37,141 nt of DNA. It comes from Pseudomonadota bacterium (GTDB lineage Bacteria > Pseudomonadota > Alphaproteobacteria > Sphingomonadales > Sphingomonadaceae). Positions 31,931 to 37,141 of this stretch are shown here, one piece after another. Position 1 is the stretch's first letter. Every line of letters begins with the position of its first letter. Made by a program: the position numbers and the translations under genes. The notes beneath the pieces were generated by a model. That model worked only from the letters and a program-made list of their open reading frames with translations. It was not told where the DNA came from and did no database searches. The stretch lies in contig JAEZFL010000142.1 in NCBI GenBank assembly GCA_023417515.1, forward strand, positions 1-37,141, given 5' to 3'.

Positions 31931-32701
31931 TCAGAACGGGCTCAGGATGTTGAAGAAGCGGGTCAGCCAGCCCTCGCGGGCGGCGCGGGCGATCTCGCCG
32001 CGGCCGGAATAGGTGATCCGGGCGTCGGCGAGCCGGGTCGAGGCGACCCGGTTGTCCGGCGTGATGTCCGCCGGGCGGACCAGGCCGGTGACCTGGATGA
32101 ACTCGTTGCCGCGGTTGAGGCGGACCCTTTTCTCGCCCTGCACGCGCATGGTGCCGTTGGCGAAGACTTCGAGCACGGTGACGCTGATCTCGCCCGACAG
32201 CTGGTTGGCCTGAGTGGTCTGGCCCTGGCCGGCGAATTGCGAGCCGCCACCGGCGGTCACGTCCGAAGCGCTGAAAAGGCGCGACAGCACGCCGGTGCTC
32301 GGCGGCGTGAGGCCGAGGCTGCCGTCGCGCTGGGTGTTGGTGCCTGCGGTGGCCTGCGCCTGAGTGCGCTCGGTGAGGACGATGGTCAACACGTCGCCGA
32401 TCTGGGCGGCGCGCTGTCCGCTGGTCAGGGGGGCGTAGCCGTTGGTCGGCTGGAAGATCGCGCCATTGGCCGGCGGCGGCGGCGCCGGGACCGAATAGGT
32501 CGGCCGGAACGCGGGCGCGTTCGGGTCCGGATCGTAGGCCGCGGTGAGGAGGAGGGCCGCGGGCAACAGCGCCAGCGCTCGCCTCGAGCGAAGTCGAGAG
32601 GCATGTTCGAGCGAAGCTGAGAACCTCAGCACGCCTCGGCTGCGCTCGGCGGCGTGTCTCGACTTCGCTCGACACGAGCGGGTGATGGGGTTGGTGCTCA
32701 T
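31931..32701 (-). CDS. flgH: Flagellar L-ring protein FlgH with a repeat-derived N-terminal segment
   Basis: 256 residues from ATG 32701; GTG 32710, overlapping the flgG stop, would add three. FlgH forms the outer-membrane ring of the basal body. The mature part is standard: QIGDVLTIVLTERTQAQATAGTNTQRDGS, QANQLSGEISVTVLEVFANGTMRVQGEKRV, NEFIQVTGLVRPADITPDNRVAS, and AREGWLTRFFNILSPF. Two oddities. First, residues about 9-40 are encoded by a palindromic repeat (32583-32680), so the signal peptide has a 30-residue basic extension. Second, where the lipobox Cys should be, the sequence is LLPAALLLTAAYDPD, with Ala at the expected position, so the protein may not be lipidated. A start at GTG 32632, inside the repeat, is possible. 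Confidence 0.92.
   Translation of the reverse strand: MSTNPITRSCRAKSRHAAERSRGVLRFSASLEHASRLRSRRALALLPAALLLTAAYDPDPNAPAFRPTYSVPAPPPPANGAIFQPTNGYAPLTSGQRAAQIGDVLTIVLTERTQAQATAGTNTQRDGSLGLTPPSTGVLSRLFSASDVTAGGGSQFAGQGQTTQANQLSGEISVTVLEVFANGTMRVQGEKRVRLNRGNEFIQVTGLVRPADITPDNRVASTRLADARITYSGRGEIARAAREGWLTRFFNILSPF
32583..32680. repeat. Nested palindromic repeat inside the 5' end of flgH
   Basis: Outer arms TCGAGCGAAGTCGAGA (32584-32599) and TCTCGACTTCGCTCGA (32657-32672) are perfectly complementary over 16 bases. Inner copies TCGAGCGAAGCTGAGA (near 32607) and CCTCGGCTGCGCTCGGC (near 32634) are diverged versions of the same unit, so four related units form a cruciform of about 98 bp. The unit matches a sphingomonad intergenic repeat I recall (TCTCGACTTCGCTCGACAC). 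It is read in frame by flgH. Confidence 0.85.
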
Positions 32702-32706
32702 CGCGA

Positions 32707-33495
32707 TCACAGCTGCTGGTTGGCGTTGCGGAGCATTTCGTCGGTGGCCGAGACCATCTTCGAATTGACCTCGTAGGCGCGCTGGGTCTCGATCATGTCG
32801 ACCAGCTCCTGGACGACGTTGACGTTGGAGCCTTCGAGCATCCCCTGGCGGATGATTCCGCGGCCTTCCTGGCCGGCGGCGCCGACCTGCGGCTCGCCGC
32901 TCGCCTGGGTCGACTGATAGAGATTGTCGCCGAGCGGAAGCAGGCCGGCCGGGTTGACGAAGCGCGCGAGCTCGATCTGGCCGACCTCGGTCGCCTCGGT
33001 CTCCCCGGCCACGCTTGCGGAGACCTTGCCGTCGGCGCTGATCGTGATCGCGCTGGCGCCTTCGGGAATGCGGATGTCGGGCATCACCGGGAAGCCGTCG
33101 CCGGTGACCAGCTGGCCCTCGGGCGACACCTGGAAATTGCCGGCGCGGGTATAGGCGGTGGTTCCGTCCGGGCGCTGGATCTGAAAATAGCCGTCGCCCT
33201 GGATGGCGAGGTCATAGGGATTGTCGGTGCTGTTGAGCGAACCGGCGGTGGCGACTCGGGCGGTGCCGGTCATCTGCACACCGGTGCCCAGCGACAGGCC
33301 AATCGCATAGCGGTTGTCGCCCGACGAGGCGGCGCCCGGCGCCCTCAGCGTCTGGTAGGACAGGGTCTGGAACTCGGCGCGCTCGCGCTGGAACGCGGTC
33401 GTGTTCACGTTCGCCAGGTTGTTGGCGATGACTCGCATGCGGGCCGACTGGGCGTCGAGGCCGGTACGGGCGACGTGAAGGGCGGCGTTGCTCAT
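32707..33495 (-). CDS. flgG: Flagellar distal rod protein FlgG
   Basis: 262 residues from ATG 33495, the usual length. N-terminal motif ALHVARTGLDAQSARMRVIANNLANVNTTAFQRERAEFQ, central YDLAIQGDGYFQIQRPDGTTAYTRAGNFQ, and C-terminal GMLEGSNVNVVQELVDMIETQRAYEVNSKMV, all diagnostic of FlgG. It forms the distal part of the rod that crosses the P and L rings encoded by the next genes. GTGA overlap with the possible first flgH start codon. Confidence 0.97.
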   Translation of the reverse strand: MSNAALHVARTGLDAQSARMRVIANNLANVNTTAFQRERAEFQTLSYQTLRAPGAASSGDNRYAIGLSLGTGVQMTGTARVATAGSLNSTDNPYDLAIQGDGYFQIQRPDGTTAYTRAGNFQVSPEGQLVTGDGFPVMPDIRIPEGASAITISADGKVSASVAGETEATEVGQIELARFVNPAGLLPLGDNLYQSTQASGEPQVGAAGQEGRGIIRQGMLEGSNVNVVQELVDMIETQRAYEVNSKMVSATDEMLRNANQQL

Positions 33496-33507
33496 TGATC
33501 TTGCTCC

Positions 33508-34248
33508 TTAGGGCAGGCGCATCAGGTCGGCGGCGGACGTGTCCATGTCGCGGGCCGAGGTGATGAGGTTCATCTGGTTGTCCCAGGCGCGGCTCGCCTC
33601 GATCATGTCGATCAGGGCCGAGCTCACGTTGACGTTCGAGCCTTCGAGGCTGCCGGTGATGATCCGCGCGTCGGGATCGGAGGGCAGGGCGCCGCCGCCG
33701 CGGACTCGGAACAGGCCGTCGAGGCCCTTGGCGATGCGGCTGCCCTGCGGGCTGACCAGCCGAAGCCGGTCGATCTGGGTCGGGTTGTTGGGATCGCCGC
33801 CGACCGGCACGATCCACACCGCGCCGTCAGCATCGATGCGCACGTCGTCGGCCGGCGGAAGGGTCAGCGGTCCGCCCTCGGCCATGACGGGCGTGCCGTC
33901 GCCGGTGGTGACGAGGCCGCTGTCGGAGACCTGGAGGTCGCCGCGGCGGGTATAGGCCTCCTCGCCGTTGCGCGCCTGGACTGCGAGCATCGCGTCGCCG
34001 GCCATGGCGATGTCGAGCGGCCGGCCGGTCTGGGTGACCGTTCCGGCAGCCATGTCGGCGCTGAGCACCTGCTGCGCCGTGCGGGCGCCGAACACCTGGT
34101 CCTCGTCCGCCATGTAGACCGCCTGGGCGGCCGACACCTCGGCGCGGAAGCCGGTGGTCGAGGCGTTGGCGAGGTTGTTCGCCGTCGCCGCCTGGCGCTG
34201 CATCGCTCCGCGCATCGCGGACAAAGCGGTATGGACGAGCCGATCCAT
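33508..34248 (-). CDS. flgF: Flagellar rod protein FlgF
   Basis: 246 residues from ATG 34248. N-terminus VHTALSAMRGAMQRQAATANNLANASTTGFRAEVS, central PLDIAMAGDAMLAVQARNGEEAYTRRGDLQVS, C-terminus GSLEGSNVNVSSALIDMIEASRAWDNQMNLITSARDMD. Order after flgE and before flgG supports FlgF (proximal rod) rather than FlgG. The middle NNPTQIDRLRLVSPQGSRIAKG is the FlgF-type insert. Confidence 0.95.
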   Translation of the reverse strand: MDRLVHTALSAMRGAMQRQAATANNLANASTTGFRAEVSAAQAVYMADEDQVFGARTAQQVLSADMAAGTVTQTGRPLDIAMAGDAMLAVQARNGEEAYTRRGDLQVSDSGLVTTGDGTPVMAEGGPLTLPPADDVRIDADGAVWIVPVGGDPNNPTQIDRLRLVSPQGSRIAKGLDGLFRVRGGGALPSDPDARIITGSLEGSNVNVSSALIDMIEASRAWDNQMNLITSARDMDTSAADLMRLP

Positions 34249-34274
34249 GGTTCAGATTCCTCCAGGCGTCCCGA

Positions 34275-35084
34275 TCAGGTCCGCATGTTGGTGACGGTCT
34301 GGGTGATCGCGTTGGCGGTCTCGATCGCCTTGGCGTTCGCCTGGAAATTGCGCTGGGCGGTGATCAGGCCGACCAGCTCCTCGGTGATGTCGACATTGGC
34401 GCGCTCGAGCACGCCGCTCTCGACGCTGCCGATGCCGGTCGTGCCGGGGGTGCCGCTGGTGACCGGGCCGCTCTCGCCGGTGATCGACCAGCGCGCATTG
34501 CCCTGCTGGGCCAGACCTTCCGGATTTGTCACGTTGGCGACCATCACGGCGCCGAGCGGCTGGGTGGTGCCGTCGGCATAAGTGGCGGTGATGAGGCCTG
34601 TCTTGCCGATGTCGATGCTGCTGAGCGCCGAGCCGGTGGCGCTCGTCGCCGGCAGCTGCAGGCTGGTCGCCGAGGCGAGGTCGGTCGCGGTGAGGTTGCC
34701 GGCGGCGTCGACCGGGAGCACCTGGACGAAGTTGCGGTTGCTGTCGACCAGGTACCGGTCGGACGTGATCGAGAGCGAGCCGTTGCGGGTGAGATAGGTG
34801 TCGCCCGCGTTGATGTCGTTGCGGGTGACGAAGAAGCCGGCGCCATTGATGGCGAGATCGAGCTCGCGGCTCGACGCCTCGAAATTGCCCTGCGTGAACT
34901 GCTGGGTGATCGACTTCAGGCGGGTGCCGATGCCGGCAGTGGTCGACGACGGCGGCTTGATGTCGCCGAACTCGGCGCGGCTGCGCTTGAAGCCCATCGA
35001 GCCGACATTGGCGATGTTGTTGGCGGTGACCGAGAGGTCGGTCTGGGCGGCCTTCAGGCCGGACAGCGAAGTGTAGAAGGACAT
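34275..35084 (-). CDS. flgE: Flagellar hook protein FlgE, short form
   Basis: 269 residues from ATG 35084. N-terminus MSFYTSLSGLKAAQTDLSV TANNIANVGSMGFKRSRAEFGD is typical of FlgE; so are the RELDLAINGAGFFVTRND segment and the end ANVDITEELVGLITAQRNFQANAKAIETANAI. The protein is far shorter than hook proteins of most bacteria (about 400 or more), so the surface domains (D2 and beyond) are reduced to little more than a rod-protein size. Operon position between flgD and flgF and the motif wording still make it the hook subunit. No frameshift or stop explains the length: both ends are intact. Confidence 0.92.
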   Translation of the reverse strand: MSFYTSLSGLKAAQTDLSVTANNIANVGSMGFKRSRAEFGDIKPPSSTTAGIGTRLKSITQQFTQGNFEASSRELDLAINGAGFFVTRNDINAGDTYLTRNGSLSITSDRYLVDSNRNFVQVLPVDAAGNLTATDLASATSLQLPATSATGSALSSIDIGKTGLITATYADGTTQPLGAVMVANVTNPEGLAQQGNARWSITGESGPVTSGTPGTTGIGSVESGVLERANVDITEELVGLITAQRNFQANAKAIETANAITQTVTNMRT

Positions 35085-35108
35085 GGATCTGCTCCTTGGA
35101 AAATCGGG

Positions 35109-35777
35109 TCAGGCGAGGCGGATGGCGTCTTCGGGCTTCAACAGCCCGAGGCCGGTGACGAGGCGGCTTTCGCCGCCGTTGGCGGGCGACTGGATTCCGG
35201 CGATTCCGGTCCAGGTCGCGACGTTGGGCTGGACCGGCGAGCCGGCGGCGCGGGCGGTGACGACGACCTGCAGGGGGCCGGTCGCGACCAGCTCGCCGGC
35301 GGCGTTCCTGCCGTCCCAGTGGAAGGCGGCGGCGCCGGCGTCGCGGGCACCGAGGTCCATGGAATGGACGGTGTTGCCGGCGGCGTCGACGAAGGCGACG
35401 CTGACCTGCTCGGCCGCGGCGTCGAAGGTCAGCTCGCCGGCATAGGTGCCGTCTGCGAGCGGGGTCGCGATGTCCGACTGGACGAGCATCGCACGGCCGA
35501 TCCAGGAGGACGCCTCGGTGAATCGGCCGCCGCCCATCGAGGACACCAAAGCGCGCAGGTTCTGGTTCATCTCGGCGATGCCGGCGACCTGGCTGAACTG
35601 CGCCATCTGGGCGACCATCTGGGTGTTGTCGACCGGATTGAACGGATCCTGGGTGGTGAGCTGAGTGGTCATCAGCCGAAGGAAGGCGGCCTGGTCGAGG
35701 CCGCCCATCGCGCCGGCCACGGTCGGCGTGGCGCTGTTGCGGGCGTTCAGCCCGGCGATGATGTCGGTCGCGCTCAC
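35109..35777 (-). CDS. flgD: Flagellar hook assembly (cap) protein FlgD
   Basis: 222 residues from GTG 35777, overlapping the flgC stop (GTGA). The N-terminal segment GLDQAAFLRLMTTQLTTQDPFNPVDNTQMVAQMAQFSQVAGIAEMNQNLRAL is the hallmark of FlgD. The C-terminal part is a FnIII/Tudor-like fold with AAFHWDGRNAAGELVATGPLQVVVTARA. It forms the temporary cap for hook polymerisation of FlgE, whose gene follows after 24 bases. An earlier in-frame start inside flgC is possible but would not fit the family. Confidence 0.94.
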   Translation of the reverse strand: MSATDIIAGLNARNSATPTVAGAMGGLDQAAFLRLMTTQLTTQDPFNPVDNTQMVAQMAQFSQVAGIAEMNQNLRALVSSMGGGRFTEASSWIGRAMLVQSDIATPLADGTYAGELTFDAAAEQVSVAFVDAAGNTVHSMDLGARDAGAAAFHWDGRNAAGELVATGPLQVVVTARAAGSPVQPNVATWTGIAGIQSPANGGESRLVTGLGLLKPEDAIRLA

Positions 35778-36187
35778 TGGCCGAGCCTCAGCGTGTCGAG
35801 CATGAGGGTCTTGGCGGTCTGAAGCACCTGGACGTTGTTCTGGTACTGGCGCGAGGCCTCGACCATGTCGATCATCTCGGCGGCGGTATCGACGCCCGCC
35901 ACCCACACGTCGCCATTGGCGTCGGCGAGGGGGTGGTCGGGATCGTGACGCCGGGTCGGCTCGGCGTTGGTGCGAACGATGCGTCCGGCGTCGACGGTGG
36001 CGACTCCGGGCGCGCCCTCGGCGACGGTGAATACCGGTCGAAGCGCGCGATAGGCGGTCGCCCGGCTGCCCGACACGCTGCCGGCATTGGCGAGGTTGGA
36101 CGCGGTGGTGTTGAGACGCTGCAGCTGGGCGCTCATCGCGCGCCCGCTGATGTCGAAGATCGACATGGGATTATCGGCCATGGTCAT
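35774..36187 (-). CDS. flgC: Flagellar proximal rod protein FlgC
   Basis: 137 residues from ATG 36187, overlapping the flgB stop (ATGA); ATG 36178 or 36166 could also serve. N-terminus SIFDISGRAMSAQLQRLNTTASNLANAGSVSGS, with the rod motif LNTTASNLANA. C-terminus VDTAAEMIDMVEASRQYQNNVQVLQTAKTLMLDTLRLGQ. Together with FlgB, FlgF and FliE it builds the proximal rod. Normal length. Confidence 0.95.
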   Translation of the reverse strand: MTMADNPMSIFDISGRAMSAQLQRLNTTASNLANAGSVSGSRATAYRALRPVFTVAEGAPGVATVDAGRIVRTNAEPTRRHDPDHPLADANGDVWVAGVDTAAEMIDMVEASRQYQNNVQVLQTAKTLMLDTLRLGQ

Positions 36188-36531
36188 TCGCCTTTCAGAG
36201 CGCGACGGATGGTGTTGATCCGACCCTCGAGGAAGGAGAGGGTCGCGCGGTACTGGACCGCATTCTCGGCAAAGAGGGTCTGCTCCGTCGACAATTCGAC
36301 GGTGTTGCCGTCGATCGACGGATTGACCGGAACCCGGTAGCGGGTCGCGGACGAGCCGGCGTCGCCGACGCCCATGCCCTGCGACGCCATGTCGAGCGCG
36401 GCGGTGAAGTCGATGTCACGCGCGCGATATCCAGGAGTCGCCGCATTGGCGATGTTGGAGGCGAGAATGGCGAGCCGCTGCGAGCGAAGCGCCAGCGCCT
36501 GACCATGGACTCCGAACAATTCCTCGGACAT
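36184..36531 (-). CDS. flgB: Flagellar proximal rod protein FlgB
   Basis: 115 residues from ATG 36531. N-terminus LFGVHGQALALRSQRLAILASNIANAATPGYRARDIDFTAAL with the rod motif ASNIANAATPGYRARD; C-terminus TLFAENAVQYRATLSFLEGRINTIRRALKGE. First gene of the eleven-gene flgBCDEFGHIJKL operon. A sigma-54 promoter about 75-87 bases upstream would give a leader of around 60 bases; AGGA (36544-36541) is the likely ribosome site. Confidence 0.95.
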   Translation of the reverse strand: MSEELFGVHGQALALRSQRLAILASNIANAATPGYRARDIDFTAALDMASQGMGVGDAGSSATRYRVPVNPSIDGNTVELSTEQTLFAENAVQYRATLSFLEGRINTIRRALKGE

Positions 36532-36603
36532 TGGGCGGTCCTTCTAAAGTTCCGTTTCGGGGCGCCGTTATTCCGTCATGGCAGGTGCCCTCGCCGCCTC
36601 GAT

Positions 36604-36618
36604 GCAACGGTCGTGCCA
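36604..36618 (-). promoter_or_regulatory. Sigma-54 promoter of the flgB operon
   Basis: On the minus strand TGGCACGACCGTTGC matches the -24/-12 consensus TGGCACG-N4-TTGC at every fixed position. The expected transcript start is near 36592, 60 bases before flgB. It faces away from the flgA promoter at 36803-36817. Confidence 0.88.
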
Positions 36619-36671
36619 GTTTCGCCGCACGCTCCCGAGCATTTCGTCCCTCACGGGCGGCGGGGTCATAT

Positions 36672-36709
36672 CCGGCAGTTTCTTGCCGGTACCGGCGGCG
36701 TTTTGCCGG
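36672..36709. promoter_or_regulatory. Two tandem inverted repeats, likely activator enhancer shared by flgA and flgB
   Basis: CCGGCA-GTTTCT-TGCCGG (36672-36689) and CCGGC-GGCGTTTT-GCCGG (36692-36709) are separated by 2 bases. Both 18-bp units share CCGGC...GCCGG arms and TTT-rich centres, similar in style to the FlbD-bound ftr elements of Caulobacter. They lie about 80-117 bases upstream of the predicted flgB start and about 120-157 upstream of the flgA start, normal distances for a sigma-54 enhancer. Confidence 0.7.
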
Positions 36710-36721
36710 TTCGCCCGGTTC

Positions 36722-36775
36722 GGCGGGAGGAAAGGCGCGGCCCTGAGCGGGGCGGCCGATCCTCCCGCCTTTTTT
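36722..36775 (+). terminator. Strong intrinsic terminator in front of flgA with no known upstream gene
   Basis: GGCGGGAGGA (36722-36731, allowing the first base at 36722) and TCCTCCCGCC (36760-36769) form a perfect 10-bp stem, the enclosed bases can form a smaller GC stem, and six T residues follow (36770-36775). This is a textbook plus-strand terminator, but no plus-strand gene precedes it between 23300-25050 and here, and the flgA promoter is downstream of it. Confidence 0.8.
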
Positions 36776-36802
36776 GTTGGCGCTTCAGGAGAAAATCCGC
36801 CT

Positions 36803-36817
36803 TGGCACGGCTGTTGC
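36803..36817 (+). promoter_or_regulatory. Sigma-54 promoter of flgA
   Basis: TGGCACGGCTGTTGC matches the -24/-12 consensus fully. The predicted transcript start is near 36829, about 21 bases before the flgA ATG. It is divergent from the flgB promoter, with the paired inverted repeats between them. Confidence 0.88.
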
Positions 36818-36849
36818 TTCGTAGGTCGTGAACGATGGAGCCACAGACG

Positions 36850-37141
36850 ATGACGCCAATTTTCCGACACCTGGCGCTGGCCGCCGCGGCGATGATCGCG
36901 ACTCCGGCCGCGGCCCAGGGCTTCGAGGACATCGAGGCGCTGGACCACCGAGTGGCCGCTGCGCTCGGCGCCGGCATCGGCGAGCCGGGCGGACCGGCGC
37001 GGCCGATCGACCGGCGGCTTCGGCTCGCGGCCTGCCCGGAGCCGGTCAGCGTCGAAGCCCCGACGCTCGGCGCGGCGACAATCAGGTGCGAACAGCTTGG
37101 CTGGCGGATCCGCGTGCCGGTGGTGCGCGACGCTGCCGCCC
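36850..37141 (+). CDS. flgA: Flagellar P-ring assembly chaperone FlgA (3' end beyond window)
   Basis: 97 codons visible from ATG 36850, open to the window edge. A signal peptide MTPIFRHLALAAAAMIATPAAA is followed by QGFEDIEALDHRVAAALGAG, then GPARPIDRRLRLAACPEPVSV and CEQLGWRIRVPVV. The PIDRRLRL-x-x-C-P...C...L-GWRI(R)VPV pattern is that of the FlgA/SAF-type P-ring chaperone in sphingomonads; the paired cysteines (in AACPEP and IRCEQ) would form the known disulfide. Divergent position next to flgB, and a dedicated sigma-54 promoter, agree. It acts in the periplasm on FlgI. Confidence 0.9.
   Translation, partial: MTPIFRHLALAAAAMIATPAAAQGFEDIEALDHRVAAALGAGIGEPGGPARPIDRRLRLAACPEPVSVEAPTLGAATIRCEQLGWRIRVPVVRDAAA

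Noticed and set aside
36602..36818. Sigma-28 (FliA) type promoters for flgA or flgB
   Set aside because: The -24/-12 sigma-54 matches are perfect, and no TAAAG...GCCGATAA-like sequence was seen.

Overview
The window looks like chromosome of an aerobic, high-GC alphaproteobacterium of the order Sphingomonadales (Sphingomonas-like). This is inferred from protein wording (GlnA, GlnB, IHF-beta, S1, NadA, flagellar rod and ring proteins), from frequent GTG starts, from intergenic palindromes of the kind I remember from sphingomonad genomes, and from HWE-kinase and M56/BlaI pairs. No 16S rRNA or other firm taxonomic marker is present.

Layout. 1-3659: the 3' part of a quinone oxidoreductase gene, then a lower-GC islet with two unfamiliar genes (a JAB-like HSHP protein and a small secreted protein). 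The islet is closed on its far side by a diverged second copy of the last 90 bp of the oxidoreductase gene. A membrane protein and a glutathione S-transferase follow. 3669-10313: a BlaI-type repressor with a palindromic operator and an M56 membrane peptidase, an MBL-fold hydrolase, a DUF4230 protein, then nadA, a VOC protein, nadC (NAD synthesis) and a membrane protein, with several palindromic repeats between them. 10310-14103: DUF4112 protein and a solute-binding lipoprotein (minus), a PilZ protein (plus), a secreted CHAT-domain protein (minus) starting 12 nt after the 3' end of a tRNA-Leu. 14152-16691: a small protein, ihfB and rpsA on the minus strand, with a perfect FNR/FixK-type box upstream of ihfB. 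17112-20023: a single-domain response regulator overlapping tail to tail with an HWE histidine kinase, an M50 peptidase and a HTH protein. 20103-22761: nitrogen control (glnB, a small HTH gene, glnA) and a decayed gene behind glnA. 22890-25050: a secreted protein, map and a CinA-type N-domain protein.

25108-37141 is a motility block: a GGDEF protein, motB and motA, then the long minus-strand operon flgBCDEFGHIJKL with mostly overlapping or closely spaced genes, and a divergent flgA that runs off the window. The flgB-flgA intergenic region holds two facing sigma-54 promoters of excellent quality, two tandem inverted repeats between them that look like an activator (FlbD/ftr-like) enhancer, and an unexplained strong intrinsic terminator. 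A TTAACCAT motif upstream of motA suggests CtrA input.

The most notable points are the islet made by a gene-tail duplication, a palindromic repeat embedded in the reading frame of the FlgH signal region together with loss of the expected lipobox cysteine, a very short hook protein FlgE, the architecture of the flgA/flgB control region, and the tRNA-CHAT junction. I do not see a complete multi-gene defence or mobile system; the islet at 887-2260 is the best candidate for something undescribed.
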